A stretch of DNA of 64,000 nucleotides, taken from assembly GCF_030815865.1 (NCBI RefSeq), contig NZ_JAUSXI010000001.1, forward strand, positions 4,154,001-4,218,000, written 5' to 3'. The notes beneath the pieces were generated by a model. It was not told the origin of the DNA. It saw nothing but the letters and a program-made list of their open reading frames with translations, and ran no database searches. The translations under genes and the position numbers were made by a program. The stretch comes from Arthrobacter globiformis (GTDB lineage Bacteria; Actinomycetota; Actinomycetes; Actinomycetales; Micrococcaceae). This document shows positions 51,581-59,511 of this stretch, piece by piece; the first letter of the stretch is position 1, and the number at the start of each line of letters is the position of its first letter.

Positions 51581-51981
51581 GGTTCAACCGTACGCGAGCC
51601 GTGTCCGTAAGTCCCGCGGCCCGGTGGCTTGTTCGCTCCCCGCGTCACCGGGAATATTCTGCGCCCGCCATTTGCCGCTCAGCCCCCCCGGCACGCGTGG
51701 GCGGCCTCGGCGCACGGGCAACGGCGGATACTGCGGGAAACAAGTGCCCGGGTCCCGGAAAAACAAGTATTCCCTACTCGTGCGGTGCCTGTGCGCTGGT
51801 TCCTACACTCGAATCAGGCTGGGGCCGGCACGTTAGCGAGCAGCGTGCACCACTCATGAATAGCGGTCATGCGCCCCATATGCCGTGCTTCCGCCCCATG
51901 GGCCCGAGCGCCTCCTGTGTCTGCGCGTCACCGTCCGCCGCGCACCCGGACATCCGCCTGCGCACGAGGCAAAGGCCCGCC
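51581..51981. other. divergent region between thioredoxin and LysM protein
   Basis: About 400 bases. An open frame continues through it into the LysM gene but has poor coding character, many Cys/Pro/Arg codons and no signal for a start. It probably contains promoters and a long leader for the LysM gene. TACACT near 51813 could be a -10 element. No known riboswitch could be recognised by eye. Confidence 0.4.
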
Positions 51982-53067
51982 ATGAACAAGCAGGAGACGC
52001 CAGATCCCCAGAGCACGCCCGGCCACGAGAACGATCCGCAGCGCCTGACATCCGCGCCCCCGAGCTTCGTCAGGCCAGCCCCGGTGCGGCATGTACCGCT
52101 GGCGGGCAGGCCCGGGGCCCGGGTGCTGCTCATCTCGGCAGCGGTGGCCGCTGCCCTGCTGGCGGCGTCGGCGGGCGTCAACGCGCTTGTGGCATCCGAC
52201 GCCGGGAGCCCGGCTGCCGCCGTCGGCCAACCGGCCGCGGTCGAACAGTCGCCCGCCCCCACTCCGCCGGCAGCAGAGGCAGCAGCGGCGGCACCTGCCA
52301 CCAGCACGCCAGCCGCGGCGCCCGCCGCGGCGCCTGCCGTGGCGCCAGTTGCCAAAGCACCCGCGAAAGTACCCGTCAAGGCGACGGTCAAGGCACCGAC
52401 CGGCGCCAAGGCTCCGGCACAGAAACCCGCAACGGCACCGAAAACCACAACGGTCCGCAAGGTTGCGCCGGCCCCTGCGCCCAAGCCCACCACGTACCGG
52501 GTGGTTGCCGGCGACACGGTCAGTTCCATTGCGGCGCGCTTCAGTGTCAGCACCGGCGGTGTGCTCACAGCCAACGGCCTTGCACCCAGCTCCGTCATTT
52601 TCCCAGGCCAGAGGCTCAAGCTCAGCGGACCCGCGGTGGCCATAGCGGCACCGGCAGCGGCTCCCGCTCCGGCCCCAGCGCCCGCACCGGCACCGGCACC
52701 AGATCCCGCTCCGGCACCTGCACCGGCTCCGGCTCCTGCGGTGCGGACCATCTACGTGGCTGGCGCCGGTGGCCAGGCGATGGTGGACAGCTGCATCGGT
52801 CCCATCCACTTCACGCCCACCGACGGATACTCGCTCTTCATCACGGAGCACGACTTCTGCGGCGGCTGGGCGCGGTTCTCAGGAATCAGCGTCGGCGAAC
52901 GCGTTGACATCCCGGGGTACGGCTCGTACCGTGTCTCGGCGCGTAGCCAGGTGCCGAACCCCGGCACCACCAACGACGTCGCCGCGGTGTTCGGCGGATT
53001 CCCCCGCGCGGTCCTGCAGACGTGCATTCCGGGCACCACCCAGATGCTCGTCATCGCGCTGAACTGA
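51982..53067 (+). CDS. secreted/membrane-anchored LysM domain protein
   Basis: 361 residues from ATG 51982, after AAAGG. The N-terminal 45 residues are hydrophilic, followed by a membrane segment (VLLISAAVAAALLAASAGVNALVA). A long Ala/Pro/Lys-rich spacer leads to a LysM domain near residues 170-215 (TTYRVVAGDTVSSIAARFSVSTGGVLTANGL). A second Ala/Pro repeat follows, then a C-terminal domain of about 105 residues (VRTIYVAGAGGQAMVDSC, ITEHDFCGGWARFSGIS) with three Cys. It likely binds peptidoglycan outside the cell; the C-terminal domain is unidentified. Confidence 0.85.
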   Translation: MNKQETPDPQSTPGHENDPQRLTSAPPSFVRPAPVRHVPLAGRPGARVLLISAAVAAALLAASAGVNALVASDAGSPAAAVGQPAAVEQSPAPTPPAAEAAAAAPATSTPAAAPAAAPAVAPVAKAPAKVPVKATVKAPTGAKAPAQKPATAPKTTTVRKVAPAPAPKPTTYRVVAGDTVSSIAARFSVSTGGVLTANGLAPSSVIFPGQRLKLSGPAVAIAAPAAAPAPAPAPAPAPAPDPAPAPAPAPAPAVRTIYVAGAGGQAMVDSCIGPIHFTPTDGYSLFITEHDFCGGWARFSGISVGERVDIPGYGSYRVSARSQVPNPGTTNDVAAVFGGFPRAVLQTCIPGTTQMLVIALN

Positions 53068-53149
53068 CCGGTCGGCCGAAACGGGGCCCTAGTTAGTCGT
53101 AGCCCAGTAACCCGGCGCTCCTCAGCCCCGATCCCAGAACCGGAAAGCA

Positions 53150-53185
53150 AAAGACCCCCGGAACCAGTAGGTTCCGGGGGTCTTT
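53150..53185. terminator. bidirectional terminator between LysM gene and tRNA-Tyr
   Basis: Perfect 16-bp arms at 53150-53165 and 53170-53185 with an AGTA loop. AAA and TTT flanks make it effective in both directions, ending tRNA-Tyr on the minus strand and the LysM gene on the plus strand. Confidence 0.9.
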
Positions 53186-53191
53186 CCAATG

Positions 53192-53273
53192 TGGCAGATG
53201 AGGGATTCGAACCCCCGTAGGCGTTGCCAGCTGATTTACAGTCAGCCCCCTTTGGCCGCTCGGGTAATCTGCC
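53192..53273 (-). tRNA. tRNA-Tyr (anticodon GTA)
   Basis: An 82-nt class II tRNA. The acceptor pairs GGCAGAT with ATCTGCC, and the discriminator is A. The anticodon loop CTGTAAA lies within a CTGA/TCAG stem, so the anticodon is GTA. A long variable arm is present, as expected for bacterial tRNA-Tyr. TTCGAATC marks the T-loop. Confidence 0.96.
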
Positions 53274-53390
53274 GAACTTCGAAAGAAGATCACCCCGGCC
53301 GGTGTTTCCATCAACCGCGGGCAAGACAACCTTACAGAACTTCTGCCGAAGAATAAAATCGGGGATCAGCGGGCCGAATATCCCCTGAAA

Positions 53391-53645
53391 TCAGGCTTCG
53401 CCGAGGATCCGCCCGGCCAGCTTTGCCTCGAACCGCAGGGCCTGCTCCTCGGTGATCTGGTTGAGCTGCACCGCCCGCTGGAGATCCGCCTGCACTCCCT
53501 CCAGCCGGGTTGAGGCATCGGCCACGGGGCTGAGGATGATGGATGCGGCCACGGCAGCGGCGGCCACGGAGGAGGCGGCGGTGGCGATGGTTCCGGCGGC
53601 TGCGGCCGTGGACCTGGTGACGTAGCGGACGGCCTTATGGGACAT
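53391..53645 (-). CDS. small exported or membrane protein of unknown function
   Basis: 84 residues from ATG 53645; GGAAGGA stands seven bases upstream. Residues 1-45 are an Ala-rich hydrophobic segment after MSHKAVRYVTR, and residues 50-84 form an amphipathic charged helix (RLEGVQADLQRAVQLNQITEEQALRFEAKLAG). That C-terminal motif resembles short helical bundle domains. No function is recognised. Confidence 0.72.
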   Translation of the reverse strand: MSHKAVRYVTRSTAAAAGTIATAASSVAAAAVAASIILSPVADASTRLEGVQADLQRAVQLNQITEEQALRFEAKLAGRILGEA

Positions 53646-53844
53646 TGCTTTCCTTCCGAGCGGCTTCCAACTGCTACAACTCTGGGCTCCTAAACTTCGT
53701 TCCCGCCATGACTTGGCTTTGAGTGAACTGTGAATTCCGCCCACCTTCACTTCCCCGCCATCCGTACTACGCTGGAAGCCAGATATCCGCACCCTGCCCG
53801 GAGCCTCACCGCCCGGGCGACGCAGGCACCAGCAAAGGAGAGTC

Positions 53845-54336
53845 ATGGCAGGCGAGTCCACGTTCGACGTCGTAAGCAAGGTAGACAAGCAGGAGGTGGC
53901 CAACGCGCTGAACCAGGCGCAGAAGGAACTCGCCCAGCGGTATGACTTCAAGGGCGTCGGCGCCGAGGTCGATTTCAGCGGCGAGAAGATCCTGATGAAG
54001 GCGAACTCCGAGGAGCGCGTCCTGGCCGTGCTGGACGTGCTGCAGTCCAAGCTCATCCGCCGCGGCATCTCGCTCAAGTCCCTGGACACCGGCGAACCAT
54101 ACGCGTCCGGCAAGGAATACCGGCTGGAGTCCTCCATCAAGGAAGGCATCGCGCAGGACCTCGCCAAGAAGATCAACAAGCTCATCCGCGATGAGGCCCC
54201 GAAGTCCGTCAAGTCCCAGATCCAGGGCGATGAGCTCCGTGTCACCTCCAAGTCCCGGGACGACCTCCAGGCCACTATGGCCCTCCTGAAGGACTTCGAC
54301 GAGGCCGACCTTCAGTTCGTGAACTTCCGCAGCTAA
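53845..54336 (+). CDS. yajQ: YajQ-family nucleotide-binding protein
   Basis: 163 residues, the full family length. STFDVVSKVDKQEVANALNQAQKELAQRYDFKGVGAEVDF and KSVKSQIQGDELRVTSKSRDDLQATMALLKDFD are diagnostic blocks of the two ferredoxin-like halves. Some homologues bind cyclic di-GMP and partner with transcription regulators. It may alternatively act in nucleotide or RNA binding. AAAGGAG precedes the ATG. No operon partner. Confidence 0.95.
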   Translation: MAGESTFDVVSKVDKQEVANALNQAQKELAQRYDFKGVGAEVDFSGEKILMKANSEERVLAVLDVLQSKLIRRGISLKSLDTGEPYASGKEYRLESSIKEGIAQDLAKKINKLIRDEAPKSVKSQIQGDELRVTSKSRDDLQATMALLKDFDEADLQFVNFRS

Positions 54337-54393
54337 GGAACTTCCGCAGCCGGACCCGCCAACGGCCCCGGACCCCTGAAGGGCCCGGACGCG

Positions 54394-54439
54394 GAACCGG
54401 GCCGGGGACACGCCCATCCGGATGCCCCCGGCCCGTTTG
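54394..54439 (+). terminator. probable terminator after yajQ
   Basis: GC-rich arms ACCGGGCCGGGGAC and GCCCCCGGCCCGT pair with a small bulge and are followed by TTT. It lies about 60 bases past the yajQ stop. Confidence 0.5.
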
Positions 54440-54486
54440 CGCATCCTGTGACAACGGACGTGGGCCGAGCCCCGAAAGGACAGGAC

Positions 54487-54945
54487 ATGAATTTCGCGGT
54501 CAATCCCGAGCCGTGGGACGCCGAGGACGGGGTCAGGCTCCGCGGCATGCAGCGGGCCGAACTGGATGCCCGCTACGGCAGCGACGACCACGAGCCGGGT
54601 TCCGCGCCCGGCGCCGGGAACATCACCCTGTTCCTGGTGGCCAGGAACCACGAGGGGACGGCCGTTGCCTGCGGCGCACTGCGCCGGCTTGACGCCGGGT
54701 CCGCGGAGATCAAGAGGATGTTCGTCCTGCCCAACCATCGAGGAAGCGGCGCCGCCACAGCGGTTTTGCGAAGCCTGGAGGCCGAGGCCGCCCGCCTGGG
54801 CCTGACGGAGCTCAAGCTGGAAACCGGCACAGCCCAGCCCGATGCCATCCGCTTCTATGAGCGTGAGGGCTACCGCCTGATCGACAACTTCGGGCCGTAC
54901 GCGGGCGAGCCGCTGTCCGTCTGCTACGCCCGCCCGCTGGCCTGA
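54487..54945 (+). CDS. GNAT-family N-acetyltransferase
   Basis: 152 residues. ITLFLVARNHEGTAVACGALRRLDAGSAEIKRMFVLPNHRGSGAATAVLRSLEAEAARLGLTELKLETGTAQPDAIRFYEREGYRLI shows the acetyl-CoA-binding R/Q-x-x-G-x-G/A motif (HRGSGAA) and the C-terminal FYEREGYR. It transfers an acetyl group to an amine; the substrate is unknown. ATG 54487 has GAAAGGAC upstream and was preferred to the longer frame from 54448. Confidence 0.88.
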   Translation: MNFAVNPEPWDAEDGVRLRGMQRAELDARYGSDDHEPGSAPGAGNITLFLVARNHEGTAVACGALRRLDAGSAEIKRMFVLPNHRGSGAATAVLRSLEAEAARLGLTELKLETGTAQPDAIRFYEREGYRLIDNFGPYAGEPLSVCYARPLA

Positions 54946-55086
54946 CGACGCGCACATATCAGGCGACGCGCAAATTTCCGCTCGCTACAGGTATTCCGCC
55001 CGCGCCAGGCATTGTGCGCGTTGCGGGTCCGGTGCGCGTCGCAGGGTGGGGTGCGTGTCGCGGAGCAGGGCTTACGACGGCGGCCC

Positions 55087-55956
55087 TCAGCTGAGCGGCC
55101 GGCTTGCCATCCGCTCCAGGCGGCTGATGCGGTCCTGCATCGGCGGGTGCGTAGCGAAAAGCTTGCTGAGCCCGCCGCCGCGGAACGGGTTGGCGATCAT
55201 CAGGTGCGAGGCGTTGACCAGCCGCTGGTCCTGCGGCAGCGGTGCGGCCTGGACGCCCTGGTGGATCTTGCGCAGGGCGGAGGCGAGCGCCAGCGGGTCG
55301 CCGGTGAGCTGCGAGCCGTCCTCGTCGGCGTCGTACTCCCTGGTCCGGGAGATGGCAACCTGGATCAGCGACGCGGCCAGCGGCGCCAGTAGCGCCATCG
55401 CGATGAGGGCCAGCGGGTTCGAATTGCGCCTGTCCCCGCCGCCGAAGAACAGCAGCATCTGCCCCACCGAGGTGATGACGCCGGCCACCGCCGCCGCCAC
55501 GGACGAGGTCAGGATGTCGCGGTTGTAGACGTGCATGAGCTCGTGTCCAAGGACGCCGCGCAGTTCCCGCGGCGTGAGGAGCTGCAGGATCCCCTCCGTG
55601 CAGCAGACCGCCGCGTTTTGCGGGTTCCGCCCCGTGGCGAAGGCGTTGGGCGCCATGGTGGGCGAGACGTAGATCCGAGGCACAGGCTGGTTGGCGCGGG
55701 CGGAGAGCTCCCGGACCATCTGGTACAGCTGCGGCGCCTCGGCTTCGGAGACGGGGTAGGCCTGCATGGACCGTAGCGCGATCTTGTCGCTGTTCCAGTA
55801 GCCGTAGGCCGTGGTCCCGACGCCGATCAGCGCCATGATCAGGATCGGGGCGGAGCTGCGGGTGTTGGCGGCAATGAGGGCGCCCAATCCCAGCAGGATC
55901 GCCCACAGCACGCCAAACAGTGCCGCGGTTTTCAGCCCGTTGTTGTGATTGTGCAC
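55087..55956 (-). CDS. htpX: HtpX membrane zinc metalloprotease
   Basis: 289 residues. Two N-terminal helices (about residues 10-52) are followed by HELMH (H138, E139, H142), and a third zinc ligand Glu lies in RTREYDADEDGSQLTG. Additional helices occur at about residues 155-175 and 185-200. HtpX degrades misfolded membrane proteins in the cytoplasmic membrane. The start is GTG 55956 with GGAGG four bases upstream. It follows the frameshifted MFS gene by 39 bases and may share its transcript. Confidence 0.94.
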   Translation of the reverse strand: MHNHNNGLKTAALFGVLWAILLGLGALIAANTRSSAPILIMALIGVGTTAYGYWNSDKIALRSMQAYPVSEAEAPQLYQMVRELSARANQPVPRIYVSPTMAPNAFATGRNPQNAAVCCTEGILQLLTPRELRGVLGHELMHVYNRDILTSSVAAAVAGVITSVGQMLLFFGGGDRRNSNPLALIAMALLAPLAASLIQVAISRTREYDADEDGSQLTGDPLALASALRKIHQGVQAAPLPQDQRLVNASHLMIANPFRGGGLSKLFATHPPMQDRISRLERMASRPLS

Positions 55957-55995
55957 TTTGCCTCCACAGCTCGGAAGTCGGAACCGGCTTCGCCG

Positions 55996-57247
55996 TTACG
56001 GAACGGGATTCCGCGCGTCGTACTTGAGGAAGCCGGATTGCCACCGCGCCACCATCCACGCCACCACCCAGTAGAACCCAGCCCTCACTAAGAATTTTAG
56101 TGCCGCCGCCAGCCAGCATGTCGCCCAACCGCGGACCGCCGGCGACCACCACAATGAAGACGCCCTGCAGCCGGCCGCGAAGGTGGTCCGGGGTCGCCGC
56201 CTGCAGGATGGTGGTGCGGAAGACGGCACTCACCGAGTCGGCAATTCCCGCGAGGGCGCAGCATATCGCCGCCGGAACCAGCCAGAAGGTCACGCCGCCG
56301 GAACCGGACCGCCCGGCCAGCACCACCACGACGCCGAACGCCGCAATAGAAGCGCCCCAGCCCATGACCGACCACACCACAGCACTCCCCTGCCGCTGTA
56401 CCGCGCCGAGCGGCCCGGAAAAGAGGCCGGCGAGGAAGGCGCCCACTGCGACGGACGCCAGCAGGATGCCCACCGTGGTTTCCCCGCCGCCGATCATGAG
56501 GGCGCCGATGGCCGGCAGCAGTGCACGCGGCTGGGCGAGGATCATCGCGATGAGGTCGAGGATGAACGTCATCCGCAGGTTGGGCCGCGTGCCCAGGAAC
56601 CGGAAGCCCTCCACGACGGACCGCATCCCGGCCCGGCCCGCCTCCTCGCCGGGCGGCATGGGCGGAAGTTTCAGCAGGGCCCAGAAAGCAAAGACGAAGC
56701 TGACAACGTCCAGCGTGTACGTCCAGCCAAAGCCGACGCTGGCCACCAGGACACCGGCGAGCAGCGGCCCCGCCGTCATGGACAGTCCGAAAGTCACCAT
56801 GTTCAGTGCGTTGGCGGCCGGCAGGAGCTCTCTCCGCAACAGCGCGGGAATGATGGCGCTGCGGGCGGGCTGGTTGATCGCCTGGGCACCGCTTTGCACC
56901 GCCACCAGAGCGTACAGCAGCCACACATTACCCACATGCAGCCATGCCTGGAGCGCGAGCCCGCCGGTTGTCAGCCACAGCACCGCGGACGACAGAAGTG
57001 CCACCGCGCGTCGGTCGTGGGAGTCGGCGATGGATCCGCCCAGCAGGCCGCCCAGCACCAACGGGACCAGGGCAAAGATGCTCAGCAGCCCCACGTAAAG
57101 GCTGTCCTGGGTCAGCCGGTACACCTCAAGGCCCACCGCCACCAGGGTGAGCTGGCTGCCCACATTGGAGACGGCCGACCCCAGCCAAAGCCGCCGGAAA
57201 TCAGCGCTCTCGCGCAGCGGAGTGATATCGGCCAGAAGCTTTCCCAC
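55996..57247 (-). pseudogene. MFS exporter (enterobactin-exporter-like), C-terminal frameshift
   Basis: The gene starts at 57247 and encodes an MFS protein of the EntS/multidrug type: FRRLWLGSAVSNVGSQLTLVAVGLEVYRLTQDSLYVGLLS and QPARSAIIPALLRRELLPAANAL. The frame changes near 56095. Dropping one base from the TTTT run at 56095-56098 gives TKFLVRAGFYWVVAWMVARWQSGFLKYDARNPVP, ending at TAA 55996-55998, the expected C-terminus, for 416 residues. Without correction the frame runs on without a stop as far as 54959, through htpX in another frame. It could export siderophores or drugs. It is divergent from the Fur-catalase operon and shares its regulatory palindrome. Confidence 0.83.
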
Positions 57248-57283
57248 CCGGCAACTCTAGCCTCAGCAGAAACTTAGCCTCGC

Positions 57284-57308
57284 CTTATTGTGATCTAGTC
57301 AGAATAAG
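57284..57308. promoter_or_regulatory. Fur/PerR-type box between MFS and fur-catalase genes
   Basis: CTTATTGTGA-TCTAG-TCAGAATAAG is a 25-bp inverted repeat with nine of ten arm positions paired. It lies 16 bases upstream of the Fur-family gene and 36 bases from the divergent MFS start. Size, AT-rich arms and position fit an autoregulatory metal- or peroxide-responsive operator. Confidence 0.82.
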
Positions 57309-57323
57309 TGTTTCAATGGAGTC

Positions 57324-57797
57324 ATGACCGATCACCCGGAAAGCCACGAAGCATGGGCCGGAGCCCTGCGCGCCCACGGCCGCCGGGTGACCAAGCAGCG
57401 GCTGGCGGTCCTGGCCGCCGTCGAGCATCACCCGCACTCCCCGGCGGAAAACATCCTGGCGGCCGCCCGCGAGGAACTGCCGGATCTGACGGCGCAGTCC
57501 GTGTACGTGGTGCTGGGTGATCTGACGGACCTGCAGATGCTACGCAGGTTCGAGCCTCCGCATTCCCCGGCGCTGTATGAGACGCGGGTGGGCGACAACC
57601 ACCACCACGCGATCTGCATCAGCTGCGGACGGGTGGAGGACGTCGACTGCGCTGTCGGCCATGCCCCGTGCCTGACACCGCACTGGAGCGAGGATTCCCA
57701 CCCCATGACCATCCAGATTGCGGATGTCATGTACCAGGGGATCTGCGGAGAGTGCCAGCGGGCCCAAAAACTTCCTTCAAACGTAACTGACAAGTAA
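57324..57797 (+). CDS. Fur-family regulator, PerR/CatR-like
   Basis: 157 residues. The winged helix is LRAHGRRVTKQRLAVLAAVEHHPHSPAENILAAAREELPDLTAQSVYVVLGDLTDLQMLRRFEPPHSPALYETRVGDNHHHAICISCGRVEDVDC. The DNHHHAIC metal site and the Cys pairs CISCG and GICGEC (structural zinc) are present. It is followed by a catalase gene after 18 bases, the same arrangement as FurA/CatR controls, so it is probably peroxide-responsive and represses the operon until oxidised. An upstream palindrome is the likely site. Confidence 0.92.
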   Translation: MTDHPESHEAWAGALRAHGRRVTKQRLAVLAAVEHHPHSPAENILAAAREELPDLTAQSVYVVLGDLTDLQMLRRFEPPHSPALYETRVGDNHHHAICISCGRVEDVDCAVGHAPCLTPHWSEDSHPMTIQIADVMYQGICGECQRAQKLPSNVTDK

Positions 57798-57815
57798 TCA
57801 AGAAATAGGAGAAAG

Positions 57816-59315
57816 ATGACTTCGAACATCTCTGCGCCTGCCGTGTCCACCACGCAGTCCGGCGCCCCGGTAACGTCCGATGCCCATTCCAAGGCTGTCG
57901 GCGCTGACGGCGCAATCATCCTCACGGACCACTACCTGGTAGAAAAGCTCGCCCAGTTCAACCGCGAGCGCGTCCCGGAGCGTGTGGTGCACGCCAAGGG
58001 CGGCGGCGCGTTCGGCACGTTCAAGACCACCGAGGACATCTCCAAGTACACCAAGGCCGCGTTCCTGCAGCCGGGTGTGGAGACCGAGATGCTGATCCGT
58101 TTCTCCTCCGTCGCCGGCGAGAACGGCTCCCCGGACACCTGGCGCGACCCCCGCGGCTTTGCGGTGAAGTTCTACACCTCCGAGGGCAACTACGACCTCG
58201 TGGGCAACAACACCCCGGTGTTCTTCATCCGCGACGGCATCAAGTTCCCGGACTTCATCCACTCCCAGAAGCGCCTGCCCGGCTCACACCTGCGCGACGC
58301 CGACATGCAGTGGGACTTCTGGACCCTCTCCCCCGAGTCCGCACACCAGGTCACCTGGCTGATGGGTGACCGCGGCCTGCCCGCCTCCTGGCGCGAAATG
58401 CAGGGCTACGGTTCGCACACCTACCAGTGGATCAACGCCGAGGGTGAGCGGTTCTGGGTCAAGTACCACTTCAAGTCCAACCAGGGCGTCAACTCCATCA
58501 CGGGGGAGGAAGCCGAAGCCCTCGCCGGCTCCGATGCGGACTTCTACATTCGCGACCTGCACGAGAACATCGAAGCCGGCAACCTGCCCTCCTGGGACCT
58601 GCACGTGCAGGTCATGCCGTACGAGGACGCCAAGACCTACCGCTTCAACCCGTTCGACCTGACCAAGGTCTGGCCGCACGCGGACTACCCGCTGATCAAG
58701 GTCGGCACCATGGAGCTGAACCGGAACCCGGAGAACTACTTCGCGCAGATCGAGCAGGCTACCTTCGCGCCGTCGAACTTCGTGCCCGGCATCGCCGCGT
58801 CCCCGGACAAGATGCTCCAGGCCCGGATCTTCTCCTACGCGGACGCACACCGCTACCGCGTGGGCACCAACCACGCCCAGATCCCGGTGAACCAGCCCAA
58901 GAGCCAGGTCAACAACTACAGCCAGGACGGCGCGGGACGCTTCCTGTTCAACGCTCCTTCGGTTCCGGTCTACGCACCGAACACGTTCGGCGGCCCGGCC
59001 GCCGTTGAGCCGCAGAGCCCTGCCGGCGGCTGGGAGAACGACGGCGAGCTGACGCACGCTGCGCACTCCCTGCACGCCGAGGACAGCGACTTCGTCCAGG
59101 CCGGCGCGCTGTACCGCGAGGTTTACAACGAGGCCGAAAAGGCCCGCTTCCTGGACACCATCACCGGTGCCGTGGGCGGCGTGAAGAGCCCCGGCATCAA
59201 GGAACGCGCCATTCAGTACTGGACCAACGTTGACGCCGAACTCGGCGCCAAGCTCCGCGCCAACCTCGGCGCAGCACCCCTCTCCGATGCCGAAGCCGCC
59301 AACAAGATCGGCTAA
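57816..59315 (+). CDS. katA: monofunctional heme catalase
   Basis: 499 residues, the small-subunit clade length. The distal His is in [13 protein letters not shown], Asn is in [16 protein letters not shown], and the proximal heme Tyr is in [28 protein letters not shown]-binding sequence features are compatible. It converts hydrogen peroxide to oxygen and water in the cytoplasm. AGGAGAAAG precedes the ATG. It is downstream of the Fur-family repressor and probably controlled with it. Confidence 0.96.
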   Translation: MTSNISAPAVSTTQSGAPVTSDAHSKAVGADGAIILTDHYLVEKLAQFNRERVPERVVHAKGGGAFGTFKTTEDISKYTKAAFLQPGVETEMLIRFSSVAGENGSPDTWRDPRGFAVKFYTSEGNYDLVGNNTPVFFIRDGIKFPDFIHSQKRLPGSHLRDADMQWDFWTLSPESAHQVTWLMGDRGLPASWREMQGYGSHTYQWINAEGERFWVKYHFKSNQGVNSITGEEAEALAGSDADFYIRDLHENIEAGNLPSWDLHVQVMPYEDAKTYRFNPFDLTKVWPHADYPLIKVGTMELNRNPENYFAQIEQATFAPSNFVPGIAASPDKMLQARIFSYADAHRYRVGTNHAQIPVNQPKSQVNNYSQDGAGRFLFNAPSVPVYAPNTFGGPAAVEPQSPAGGWENDGELTHAAHSLHAEDSDFVQAGALYREVYNEAEKARFLDTITGAVGGVKSPGIKERAIQYWTNVDAELGAKLRANLGAAPLSDAEAANKIG

Positions 59316-59333
59316 CAGCACCAGATAGCAACA

Positions 59334-59381
59334 GGAACCCCGCCCGGCACAGTGACCCGTTCACAGCCGCGGCGGGGTTCC
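59334..59381 (+). terminator. hairpin after the catalase gene
   Basis: GGAACCCCGCC (59334-59344) pairs with GGCGGGGTTCC (59371-59381) across a 26-base loop. It lies 19 bases after the catalase stop. There is no T run, so efficiency is uncertain. Confidence 0.6.
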
Positions 59382-59511
59382 CTGCGTCCGGAGATGTTCC
59401 CCGAGGCATGCCCTCCGTTACGCCGTGTCGCTGCCGGAACTTCGGCAGAACCGGACGGCATGGCAAAATCGGCAAGGCATCTTCCGCCTCACCGTCGTCC
59501 AAAAGGAACTC

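Noticed and set aside
51601..51981. Upstream extension of the LysM protein
   Set aside because: The extension is Cys/Pro/Arg-rich without a ribosome binding site. The start at 51982 has AAAGG upstream and places the membrane segment properly.
54946..55080. Repeated GACGCGCA / GTGCGCGT words between GNAT and htpX
   Set aside because: They suggest a decayed repeat but the arms are short and irregular, so no element can be defined.
54959..55995. Continuation of the MFS frame through the htpX region
   Set aside because: After the frameshift near 56095 the frame stays open only because it is antisense-like GC-rich sequence over htpX, which is intact with HELMH in another frame.
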